From Eubacteriales bacterium (lineage in GTDB: Bacteria > Bacillota > Clostridia > Oscillospirales > Oscillospiraceae): a stretch of DNA of 6,253 nt. This document shows positions 1 through 5,623 of the stretch, in pieces. The number at the start of each line of letters is the position of its first letter. The stretch's first letter is position 1. Made by a program: the position numbers and the translations under genes. The stretch lies in assembly GCA_030528965.1 (NCBI GenBank), contig JAUMXS010000073.1:1-6253 (forward strand), read 5' to 3'. The notes beneath the pieces are model-generated. The model was not told the origin of the DNA, did not search any database, and worked only from the letters and a program-made list of their open reading frames with translations.

Positions 1-1369
1 GGATGACAAAGACGTCAAAGGTCTGACCATCGCGGTAGATGGTGAAGGTAATGCCGTCTCCGACGGACAGGGAATTTTTGGCTTCGGAAATTTTATCGCT
101 GGTCTGAATCGGTTCACCGTTTACGGCGATGATGATATCACCGGGACGGATCCCTTTGGTATATGCATCGGAATTGGGATGGACCTCGGTGACATAAGCG
201 CCGTCGGGCAAATCAAAATAGACCTTCGCGGAAGCGGGAATGGCGTTGCCGACGATGATCCCAATGGCGGGGCGGCCCTTCACTACACCGCTGGCGATGA
301 GAGAATCGACGACAGGCTTGATATTCTGCGTTGGAATGGCAAAGCCAAGTCCTTCGATGCTGATATAAGAGGAGACCGTTTTCATGTTGGTGATCCCGAT
401 GACCTGACCGTACATATTGATCAGAGCGCCGCCGGAATTGCCTTCATTCAGGGCTGCATTGGTTTGGAGAAGGGTCATGGGGTGACCGTTATATTCGATA
501 TCGCGGTTGATGGCAGAGATGATGCCGTTGGTCATGGTACCGCGCAGTTCTTCCCCGAGGGGATTCCCGATGGCGGCGACCTCATCCCCGACCTGCAGCA
601 GATTGGAGTTGCCGAACTCGGCACAGACGAGGTTTTCCGCGTCGATTTTCAAAACGGCGAGATCGCTCTGGGGGTCATCACCCACGAGAAGCGCTTCATA
701 TTCGGTGCCGTCACTGAAAGCGACGGTGACGGCAGAGGTGCCTTCGAGGATATGGGCATTTGTGACGATATAACCGTCCGCTGTCATAACGATGCCCGAA
801 CCCCAGTAGTAATCGGAGCTGTTGTCCGGATCCACGTAAGCGGAAATGGATACGATGGAGGGGCTGCACCTGCGGTAGATCTCCTGCAGGCTGAGCTCCG
901 GACCGGCTGCATCTGTGAGGGAGAGCGTTATGCCTGTGCCGGTTTCGGCACGGGGGATGCTGTTGACGGACACGGATATGTCATCGGACTCATAATAATC
1001 GCCGAAGAATTCCTGATAACTGTCATAATCCTCGGCGTTGGGATCCTCCTGGGTGCCTGAAGGGATCTCAAACTGACCGTTACCGATGCCGGGGATAGCC
1101 CCGGGAAACAGAAGGTCGTTTTCATTTTCCATGAACACCAGCGCGGAGGCAATGATCAGGACCAGCACAGAGATCGCGATGGCGATGATCTTGCCGACAG
1201 GGGATTTCCGGCGCTCCGGTGCGGATTCTCCGTGGAGCCAGGGGTCCTCATAGGAAGAGGAAAAGCCGACGGGACGGGAGGGAGATTCAGAGGAGTTGCC
1301 CGCCTCCGTCGGCAGGGGAGAGATAGAGGAATCGAAATCCTTTGAGGAATTCGGCTCAAAGCTGTTCAT
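1..1369 (-). CDS. htrA: HtrA/DegP-like membrane-anchored serine protease with PDZ domain (3' end cut by window)
   Basis: An envelope quality-control protease that should degrade misfolded or surface-exposed proteins outside the membrane. The window shows 456 residues. A Ser/Pro-rich cytoplasmic tail (about 1-58) precedes one membrane helix (about 59-79), giving N-in topology. An acidic, Tyr-rich linker (about 81-158) leads to a trypsin-like domain (about 160-360), then a PDZ domain (about 366-456) with the GIRPGDIIIAVNG signature. The catalytic triad is complete: His206 in TNAHIL, Asp236 in SDLAVLKI, and Ser312 in NEGNSGGAL. Only a few residues after DVFVI should be missing, judging from single-PDZ relatives. 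The ATG at 1369 is chosen because AAGGGGGA (1378-1385) sits 8 nt upstream. The gene lies 111 bp downstream of a histidine kinase on the same strand, suggesting co-transcription or control by that system. Family is certain. The exact paralogue (HtrA, HtrB or HtrC-like) cannot be decided here. Confidence 0.95.
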   Translation of the reverse strand, partial: MNSFEPNSSKDFDSSISPLPTEAGNSSESPSRPVGFSSSYEDPWLHGESAPERRKSPVGKIIAIAISVLVLIIASALVFMENENDLLFPGAIPGIGNGQFEIPSGTQEDPNAEDYDSYQEFFGDYYESDDISVSVNSIPRAETGTGITLSLTDAAGPELSLQEIYRRCSPSIVSISAYVDPDNSSDYYWGSGIVMTADGYIVTNAHILEGTSAVTVAFSDGTEYEALLVGDDPQSDLAVLKIDAENLVCAEFGNSNLLQVGDEVAAIGNPLGEELRGTMTNGIISAINRDIEYNGHPMTLLQTNAALNEGNSGGALINMYGQVIGITNMKTVSSYISIEGLGFAIPTQNIKPVVDSLIASGVVKGRPAIGIIVGNAIPASAKVYFDLPDGAYVTEVHPNSDAYTKGIRPGDIIIAVNGEPIQTSDKISEAKNSLSVGDGITFTIYRDGQTFDVFVI

Positions 1370-1377
1370 GATAGGTG

Positions 1378-1385
1378 TCCCCCTT
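1378..1385 (-). promoter_or_regulatory. Ribosome binding site of htrA
   Basis: AAGGGGGA on the minus strand, 8 nt before the ATG at 1369. It supports that start over internal Met codons, which would remove the membrane anchor. Confidence 0.65.
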
Positions 1386-1422
1386 GAGCAGTTGATAGGA
1401 TATCGCGTATTCGTGTGCCTGA

Positions 1423-1450
1423 TATGAATTCCGGATGAATGATTTGTAAA
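1423..1450 (-). promoter_or_regulatory. Candidate response-regulator box upstream of htrA (three 11-bp-phased repeats)
   Basis: In the kinase-htrA gap the minus strand reads TTTACA (1445-1450), five bases, TTCATC (1434-1439), five bases, TTCATA (1423-1428). The three hexamers start exactly 11 bp apart. OmpR/PhoB-family regulators typically bind tandem direct repeats with about 11-bp spacing, for example the TT(A/C)ACA-N5 boxes of Bacillus PhoP. A similar TTTACA-N5-TTCACT lies upstream of the response regulator gene. No good -10 follows: GATATC (1399-1404) and TATCCT (1397-1402) are weak, which would fit an activator-dependent promoter but does not prove one. No terminator hairpin was seen in this gap, so read-through from the kinase gene is also likely. 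The repeats are seen directly; the binding role is inferred. Confidence 0.4.
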
Positions 1451-1480
1451 CTCCGCAGAATTACGTTTCGGCACGAACAA

Positions 1481-2905
1481 TTATCGGAGCATGAGGGTAA
1501 AGACAAATTCCGTGACCCCGTTTTGGCTGGTGACGGTGATATTTTCTCCGTGATTATTGAGAATAGTCTTTACGATATAGAGACCAAGGCCGACGCCGTC
1601 ACGGTTGCGGCTGCGGCTGCGGTCGGTTTTGTGGAAACGGTCGAACAGAAGGGGCAGCTCCGCTTCGGGAATGGTTTCCCCGAGGTTGCGGACGGACACA
1701 TAGGCCTTTCCGGCCTGTTTCCAGAGAGACAGGTCCAGCGTGGAGCCGGGGAGAGCAAACTTGACGGCATTGTCCAGCAGGTTGTATACGACCTGCATGA
1801 TGGCATCGGCATCGCCGACGACGGTGATGGGATACTCGGGGACCTGAACGTTCACGTCCAGACCGCGGCTCTCGATCTTGTCGACAAAGTTTACGAGAGT
1901 ACGCCGCAGGACCTCGCAGATATCAAAACTGCCGTGGAGATAATCGTTGCTCTGGCCTGCCTGCAGGCGGCTGAGATCCAGCATCTGACGAACGAGACGG
2001 GACAGTCTTTTGGTCTCGGAAGAGATCGTGGAGAGATATTTGTCCTGATTTTCGGGAGGAATGGTCCCGTCCAGCAGACCGTCGGCAAAGCCGGAAATGG
2101 TGGTCATGGGCGTTTTCAGCTCATGAGAGACATTGGCGATGAATTCCCGGCGAAGCTCCTCGGATTTTTCCAGAGACTCGGCCATGGAGTTGAAGGCAAG
2201 GGTGAGCTGGTCAAGCTCCTCATAGTGACCTTCTTCCTGAACGCGCACGGAGAAGTCTCCGCGTCCGAACCGGGTGGCAGCTTCCGCCAGGGCGACGAGC
2301 GGATTGGAGAGCCGCTTGGAATAGAAAAGGGAGATGAGGATCGAGATAAGCAGTACGACCAGACTGATGAAAACAAAGGTGGGGAAGAAAACGTCCCAGG
2401 CACTGAGAGTAGAGGCAATGTCGGTCGAGACGAACACATAGCCGGAGACATCGTCATTTTTATCTACTCCCGGGATGGGCAGGGCAACGATATAATGAGA
2501 CTCTTCGTAAAACCCGTCGAGGGTATCGGCAAGACTCAGCTGTCCGTCGGTGCGGATGGTTTCGATAGTATCTCTGCTGATGCTCTGGCCGATATGGGGG
2601 CAGAGAAGTTCCATGTCGGAACAGGTGACGATGCGGCCGGTGTTGTCACAGAGGAAAATATGGTCGCCGGTACTGCGGGAGATGGAGCTGATGGTCATAC
2701 GCAGCGTCCAGCTTTGCAGGTCGTCCTCATGGCTGAAGGCGGCGGCGGATTTGACCACTTCCTCGGCATTGACGGCCAGCCGGGCCTGTTCTTCATCAAT
2801 GAAGTACCGACGGCTGATAAAGAGGAAGGATGAGCCAAGCAGAATAAAGCTCAGACAGAACAGAGTCGCGGAGGAAACAAAGTTGCGAAAAAACAGCGTA
2901 TTCAT
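1481..2905 (-). CDS. Membrane sensor histidine kinase (HAMP-HisKA-HATPase_c)
   Basis: The sensor half of a two-component system, 474 aa. Order: TM1 (about 11-31), an extracytoplasmic sensor of about 140 residues (32-171), TM2 (about 172-194), HAMP linker (about 195-247), then the dimerization and phosphotransfer helix with the H-box FIANVSHELKTPMTTI, His261 being the predicted phosphorylation site. The ATPase domain shows the N-box NLLDNAVKF (375-383), F-box LFDRFHK (420-426) and G2 box GVGLGLYIV (437-445). The G1 box is divergent, NLGETI instead of DxGxGI (407-412), as seen in a number of Firmicute kinases. The sensor domain carries D87-N-T-G-R-I-V, a PAS-like turn, plus Cys86, Cys95 and Cys102 close together. 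The ATG shares its A with the regulator's TAA stop (TAATG) and has GGAG 5 nt upstream inside the regulator gene, so translation is probably coupled. There is no cytoplasmic PAS domain, so it is not a WalK type. Ligand unknown. Confidence 0.95.
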   Translation of the reverse strand: MNTLFFRNFVSSATLFCLSFILLGSSFLFISRRYFIDEEQARLAVNAEEVVKSAAAFSHEDDLQSWTLRMTISSISRSTGDHIFLCDNTGRIVTCSDMELLCPHIGQSISRDTIETIRTDGQLSLADTLDGFYEESHYIVALPIPGVDKNDDVSGYVFVSTDIASTLSAWDVFFPTFVFISLVVLLISILISLFYSKRLSNPLVALAEAATRFGRGDFSVRVQEEGHYEELDQLTLAFNSMAESLEKSEELRREFIANVSHELKTPMTTISGFADGLLDGTIPPENQDKYLSTISSETKRLSRLVRQMLDLSRLQAGQSNDYLHGSFDICEVLRRTLVNFVDKIESRGLDVNVQVPEYPITVVGDADAIMQVVYNLLDNAVKFALPGSTLDLSLWKQAGKAYVSVRNLGETIPEAELPLLFDRFHKTDRSRSRNRDGVGLGLYIVKTILNNHGENITVTSQNGVTEFVFTLMLR

Positions 2906-3594
2906 TATTTCTCCGTAGCCTCAAATTTATATCCCACGCCCCAGACTGTTTTGAGAGACCACTGATCCGAGACACCCTCAAGCTTTTCGCGGAGACGCTT
3001 GATGTGTACGTCCACGGTGCGGGAATCGCCGAAGTAATCGAAGCCCCAGACCTCGTCAAGAAGCTGATTGCGGGTATAGACACGGTTGGGGGAGGAAGCG
3101 AGATGGTAGAGAAGCTCCATCTCCTTGGGGGGCGTATCGACCCGGGCACCGTTTACGATCAGCTCATAGGAATCGAGATTGATGGTCAGCTTGTCGTAAT
3201 GGAGAAGCTTTTCCTCGGCCTTGTGCTCACCCTCGGTACGGCGCATGACCGCATGGATGCGGGCGAGGAGTTCTTTGATCTCAAAGGGTTTGACGACATA
3301 GTCATCCGCGCCCATTTCCAGACCGGTGATCTTATCAAAGGTCTCGCTTTTGGCCGTGAGGATGATGATGGGGACCTGAGAATTCTTTCGGATCTCACCG
3401 CAGACGACCCAGCCGTCCAGCACGGGGAGCATGATATCCAGCAGTACAAGATCGGGCTGCCAGGAATCGGCGAGACGGATCCCTTCACCGCCGTCTGAGG
3501 CGATGCGGACGTCAAAGTCCTCCTTTTCCAGATACAGCCGCAGGAGCTCGGCGATATTACCGTCGTCCTCGATGACAAGCGCTTTTTTCGGCAT
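2905..3594 (-). CDS. OmpR/PhoB-family response regulator
   Basis: DNA-binding partner of the adjacent kinase, 229 aa, a normal length for the family. The receiver domain (about 1-118) has the acidic pocket Glu9-Asp10-Asp11, the phospho-acceptor Asp53 in LLDIMLPVLDGW, Thr80 and Lys102 in VVKPF. The winged-helix domain (about 127-226) shows PPKEMELLYHLASSPNRVYTR, a recognition helix in TVDVHIKRLREKL (193-205), and the terminal wing VWGVGYKFE. All phosphorylation residues are intact, so it should be a phosphorylation-switched transcription factor. The start at 3594 is set by a textbook GGAGG (3603-3607) 8 nt upstream. It is the first gene of a likely RR-kinase-htrA operon. The setting suggests an envelope-stress regulator similar in logic to CssR. 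Named paralogy (CssR, WalR, PhoP) cannot be assigned from sequence alone. Confidence 0.96.
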   Translation of the reverse strand: MPKKALVIEDDGNIAELLRLYLEKEDFDVRIASDGGEGIRLADSWQPDLVLLDIMLPVLDGWVVCGEIRKNSQVPIIILTAKSETFDKITGLEMGADDYVVKPFEIKELLARIHAVMRRTEGEHKAEEKLLHYDKLTINLDSYELIVNGARVDTPPKEMELLYHLASSPNRVYTRNQLLDEVWGFDYFGDSRTVDVHIKRLREKLEGVSDQWSLKTVWGVGYKFEATEK

Positions 3595-3629
3595 AGAAAA
3601 CGCCTCCCGGAAATCAAAATATGAGTATC

Positions 3630-3664
3630 CCTTCGATTGACCGAAGGTGCTGTGAGACTGTCAA
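3630..3664 (-). promoter_or_regulatory. Candidate proximal promoter of the RR operon, overlapping an inverted repeat
   Basis: A perfect TTGACA (-35, 3659-3664) emerges from the T-tract of the upstream terminator. After 17 bp the -10 position (3636-3641) reads GTCAAT, only three matches to TATAAT. That weak -10 is exactly the central six bases of the perfect inverted repeat CCTTCG-N6-CGAAGG (3630-3647). A protein bound there would occlude RNA polymerase, and in RNA it would form a small hairpin about 35 nt before the regulator's start codon. Arrangement seen directly; promoter activity is inferred and uncertain because of the poor -10. Confidence 0.35.
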
Positions 3665-3692
3665 AAAAACCCGCGGAACAATGCTCTGCGGG
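3663..3692 (-). terminator. Intrinsic terminator upstream of the response regulator gene
   Basis: On the minus strand the arm CCCGCAGAGC (3683-3692), loop ATT and arm GTTCCGCGGG (3670-3679) pair with one A-C mismatch and one G-U pair, followed at once by seven T residues (3663-3669). This is a well-formed Rho-independent terminator for minus-strand transcription. It lies more than 300 bp past the uraA stop and about 70 bp before the regulator start, so it ends either uraA read-through or a short transcript starting near 3784. The plus strand has no T-tract after the stem, so it is not bidirectional. Confidence 0.75.
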
Positions 3693-3784
3693 AGTTTCTG
3701 GCTGGTTGAGTGGAATTCTGAGTATAAATACGATAAACAGCAGCGGAAGCGAAGCCCGCTCCCTGCGGCATGATGCAATAACCT
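3663..3784 (-). ncRNA. Possible ~120-nt small RNA or attenuated leader of the RR operon
   Basis: A TATAAT at 3791-3796 predicts a start near 3784, and the intrinsic terminator ends near 3663, giving a short transcript of about 120 nt. Inside it are an imperfect hairpin at 3740-3766 (about ten pairs with two bulged bases) and an unpaired linker. A GCGGG in the first hairpin (3755-3759) could alternatively pair with the CCCGC arm of the terminator, but by only 5 bp. No known RNA family (6S, SRP, tmRNA, T-box, PyrR leader or a familiar riboswitch) was recognised. A 36-codon frame (3771-3661) crosses it, but it has a poor ribosome site and its stop lies in the T-tract. The promoter and terminator are plausible; the existence of the RNA is inference. 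Confidence 0.3.
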
Positions 3785-3790
3785 AATTTA

Positions 3791-3832
3791 ATTATATCCA
3801 TGGGGGATGGTCAAAAGTGAACAAAATGTAAA
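3791..3832 (-). promoter_or_regulatory. Candidate distal promoter of the RR operon with response-regulator box
   Basis: The minus strand shows TTTACA (3827-3832), five bases, then TTCACT (3816-3821), an 11-bp phase, followed by a perfect TATAAT (3791-3796). TTCACT lies 19 bp from the -10 and could act as a poor -35, so the box would overlap the -35 region as in PhoB/PhoP-activated promoters. An alternative pairing is TTGACC (3809-3814), 17 bp, TTAAAT. The TTTACA-N5-TTCA pattern recurs upstream of htrA, suggesting autoregulation by the adjacent regulator. Sequence is seen; regulatory meaning is inferred. Confidence 0.42.
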
Positions 3833-3848
3833 AGATATGTTCGGCCGG

Positions 3849-3870
3849 GATGCCCCCGGGTGGGGGGATC
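3849..3870. repeat. GC-rich inverted repeat
   Basis: GATGCCCCC (3849-3857), loop GGGT and GGGGGGATC (3862-3870) pair at eight of nine positions. Neither strand has a T-tract after it, so it is not a standard terminator. It may stabilise the 3' end of the uraA transcript or be a processing site. Function unknown. Confidence 0.45.
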
Positions 3871-3900
3871 ATATGGAGCGGAAGCGCAGAGAAAAGCGAG

Positions 3901-3942
3901 ATACCCCTCCGGGACAAGCGACGGCCGGTCCCGAAGGGGTAT
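3901..3942 (-). terminator. Long hairpin downstream of uraA, probable weak terminator
   Basis: Two 15-nt arms, ATACCCCTCCGGGAC (3901-3915) and GTCCCGAAGGGGTAT (3928-3942), pair with a single mismatch around a 12-nt loop. On the minus strand it is followed by CTCGCTTTTCTC, a broken T-rich run. It begins about 75 nt past the uraA stop. The stem is very strong but the T-tract is poor, so it may be a leaky terminator or a transcript-end stabiliser. The nearest good terminator downstream is at 3663-3692. Confidence 0.5.
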
Positions 3943-4015
3943 GCAGGAATGGTTCAAACAGACTTCGCAGGAAATGGGGAGAAGCGTTTGGACCGGATAA
4001 GAGGTTTTGTGATAA

Positions 4016-5362
4016 TTACACCTTGAAGTTTACGCTGGTGGAACCCTGATGGTCGGAGCCGAATTCATAGTCCTTGCCGGGCAGGGCAGCGTTGAGCGCA
4101 ATACCGACGATGGCGGCAGTGGCCAGGCCGGAGAGGCTGACGGAACCGATGGTGATGGAGCCGGGGCCGTAGTTGATGCCGATGGCGAGGACAAGGATGA
4201 GAGCAGCGATGATGACGTTGCGGCTCTTGGTGAAGTCGACCTGATTCTCGACGACGTTGCGAACGCCGACCGCACTGATCATACCGTAAAGGACGAGGGA
4301 AACACCGCCGATGGTGGCAGTGGGCATGCAGGTGATGAGGGCGGCGAACTTGGGGCTGAAGGAAAACAGACTGGCGAGGAAAGCGGCGATGCGCACGACC
4401 TTGGGGTCATAGACGCGGGAGAGCGCGAGAACGCCGGTGTTCTCACCGTAGGTGGTGTTGGCGGGAGCGCCGAACAGAGCGGCGAGAGCGGTGGCAAGGC
4501 CGTCGCCCAGAAGGGTGCGGTGCAGGCCGGGATCCTCGAGGTAATTGCGCTCACAGGTGGAGGAGATGGCGCACATATCGCCGATATGCTCCACGATGGT
4601 GGCGAGGGCGATGGGAACGATGGTGATGACTGCGGTGAGGAGCAGCTCGCTGTCAAGGGCATCGGAGGACAGCAGACCAAAGACGGTGTCGCCCCACTGG
4701 AAGGGAAGGCCTACCCAGTCGGCATCGCGGACCGGAGTGAAGTCGACCTGTCCGGCAACGGCGGCAACAGCATAGGAAAGAATGACGCCCATGAGGATGG
4801 GGATGATCTTGATCATGCCATGGCCCCAGATATTGCAGACGATGACGGTGATGATGGCGATAAGCGCGACCCACCAGCAGGCAGCAATATTGGAAATGGC
4901 AGAAGAGGAAAGGGTCAGACCGATGGAGATGATGATGGGGCCCGTGACGATCGGCGGGAAGAAGCGCATGACCTTCTTAACGCCGAAGGATTTGAAGAGG
5001 GCGGCCATGATGACATAAAGCAGGCCGGCACAGGCTACGCCGAAACAGGCGTAAGGAAGCAGCGGGTTGGCAGCGCCGTCGGCAAGGCGGGGGGCGATGG
5101 CCGCATAACCGCCGAGGAAGGCAAAGGACGAGCCGAGGAAGGCAGGGACCTTACCTTTGGCCAGGAAATGGAACAGCAGGGTTCCGAGGCCGGCGAACAG
5201 CAGGGTGGCGGATACGGAAAGTCCGGTGATAGCCGGTACAAGGACAGTTGCACCGAACATGGCGAACATGTGCTGGAAACCAAGGACAAACATTTTGCCG
5301 GATCCCAGGGATCTGGCGTCGTACACGGCATCGGTGCCGACGGTTTTATTCTGGTCGTTCAT
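4016..5362 (-). CDS. uraA: Uracil permease (NCS2 / UraA family)
   Basis: An inner-membrane uracil importer, probably proton-coupled, feeding pyrimidine salvage. It is 448 aa, hydrophobic throughout and compatible with the 14-helix NCS2 fold. It closely follows E. coli UraA along its length: QHMFAMFGATVLVP (30-43), KGKVPAFLGSSFAF (69-82), the FPP motif (135-137), VEHIGD (257-262), DPGLHRTLLGDGLAT (277-291) and NTTYGENTGV (302-311). Glu258 and Glu307 correspond to the UraA substrate-binding glutamates (Glu241 and Glu290), and His259 follows Glu258. The signature favours uracil over xanthine or urate members. The frame stays open to a GTG at 5434, but ATG 5362 is preferred: it has AAGGAG 11 nt upstream, lies about 55 nt after the predicted transcription start, and the extra residues overlap the promoter. 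It has its own promoter and is probably monocistronic. pyrP would be an alternative name. Confidence 0.95.
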   Translation of the reverse strand: MNDQNKTVGTDAVYDARSLGSGKMFVLGFQHMFAMFGATVLVPAITGLSVSATLLFAGLGTLLFHFLAKGKVPAFLGSSFAFLGGYAAIAPRLADGAANPLLPYACFGVACAGLLYVIMAALFKSFGVKKVMRFFPPIVTGPIIISIGLTLSSSAISNIAACWWVALIAIITVIVCNIWGHGMIKIIPILMGVILSYAVAAVAGQVDFTPVRDADWVGLPFQWGDTVFGLLSSDALDSELLLTAVITIVPIALATIVEHIGDMCAISSTCERNYLEDPGLHRTLLGDGLATALAALFGAPANTTYGENTGVLALSRVYDPKVVRIAAFLASLFSFSPKFAALITCMPTATIGGVSLVLYGMISAVGVRNVVENQVDFTKSRNVIIAALILVLAIGINYGPGSITIGSVSLSGLATAAIVGIALNAALPGKDYEFGSDHQGSTSVNFKV

Positions 5363-5373
5363 GACAACCCACA

Positions 5374-5379
5374 CTCCTT
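5374..5379 (-). promoter_or_regulatory. Ribosome binding site that decides the uraA start
   Basis: AAGGAG on the minus strand, 11 nt before ATG 5362, slightly longer than the usual spacing. The in-frame GTG nearest to it directly abuts the site and is therefore unlikely to be used. This supports a 448-aa protein. Confidence 0.65.
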
Positions 5380-5424
5380 CTCTTTGTCTGTTCCGGACGG
5401 AAAAACCGGATTTCATTCTAGGGT

Positions 5425-5453
5425 ATGATAGCACCCGGGCCGTCCTGCGTCAA
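5425..5453 (-). promoter_or_regulatory. Sigma-70 promoter of uraA
   Basis: TTGACG (-35, 5448-5453), a 17-bp spacer and TATCAT (-10, 5425-5430), each one base from consensus. Predicted start near 5418 gives a leader of about 55 nt with no recognisable PyrR-binding hairpin, terminator or riboswitch. Regulation, if any, is more likely at the DNA level through the inverted repeats just upstream (5460-5494). Confidence 0.8.
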
Positions 5454-5459
5454 GCCTTT

Positions 5460-5494
5460 TTCCGCCGTAATATGACGGAATAACAACGATTCCG
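5460..5494. repeat. Overlapping inverted repeats upstream of the uraA promoter
   Basis: TTCCG (5460-5464) and CGGAA (5476-5480) bound a 21-bp imperfect palindrome with eight of ten positions symmetric. CGGAAT (5476-5481) and ATTCCG (5489-5494) form a second, perfect inverted repeat around 7 bp. The shared CGGAAT half-site lies about 25 bp above the -35 element, a usual place for a transcription factor site. No known operator was recognised. The remaining intergenic stretch 5495-5620 shows only AT-rich runs and no gene. Confidence 0.4.
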
Positions 5495-5623
5495 ACGGTG
5501 AGGTTTCGGCATTTTTCCCGCCTCTTCGAAGCTGTTCTTTTTAAACTTCCGGTCTGCGTTTTTTTTCTGCCTTAAAAAAGGTCTTTACTGTATCCTGAAA
5601 AACCTCCCGTCCGGAAAACAGAA

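Larger units (their letters stand above)
3595..4015. other. 421-bp intergenic region rich in hairpins and promoter-like elements
   Basis: No convincing protein-coding gene was found on either strand. In minus-strand order after uraA it holds a GC-rich hairpin (3901-3942), a second short GC hairpin (3849-3870), a phased repeat pair with a TATAAT (3791-3832), an imperfect hairpin (3740-3766), an isolated TATACT that could be a weak -10 (3721-3726), an intrinsic terminator (3663-3692), a TTGACA promoter candidate (3636-3664) overlapping a perfect inverted repeat (3630-3647), and the regulator's GGAGG site. An open frame of 80 codons on the plus strand (3807-4049) runs into the antisense of uraA and has no family resemblance. 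It is treated as spurious. Confidence 0.8.

Noticed and set aside
179..1060. Plus-strand frame of 293 codons opposite htrA
   Set aside because: Antisense shadow of the HtrA protease, which has a complete catalytic triad on the minus strand and its own ribosome site.
1439..2833. Long plus-strand frame of 464 codons opposite the histidine kinase gene
   Set aside because: The minus strand encodes a full kinase with every motif in place. The opposite frame has low-complexity Gly/Asp/Glu-rich translation, no family resemblance and no ribosome site. It follows from the biased codon use of the real gene.
3661..3771. Minus-strand 36-codon frame inside the possible leader RNA
   Set aside because: Only a weak AGG lies about 10 nt before the ATG, the frame runs through the terminator stem, and its stop is in the T-tract. 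It shows no run of identical amino-acid codons typical of attenuator peptides.
3807..4049. Plus-strand frame of 80 codons in the uraA-RR intergenic region
   Set aside because: It crosses two hairpins and enters the antisense of uraA. The translation is Arg/Gly-rich without recognisable family, with no credible promoter.
4049..5428. Long plus-strand frame of 459 codons opposite uraA
   Set aside because: Translation is almost entirely Gly, Asp and Glu, as expected from reading hydrophobic minus-strand codons backwards. The minus strand is a clear uracil permease.
5363..5434. N-terminal extension of uraA from a GTG at 5434
   Set aside because: It would start at the -10 element, upstream of the predicted transcription start, and adds a polar segment not found in UraA relatives. 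ATG 5362 has an AAGGAG site.
5442..5507. Minus-strand 20-codon frame upstream of uraA
   Set aside because: It overlaps the uraA -35 element and the inverted repeats, is Arg/Lys-rich without similarity, and has only a modest purine run before its ATG.
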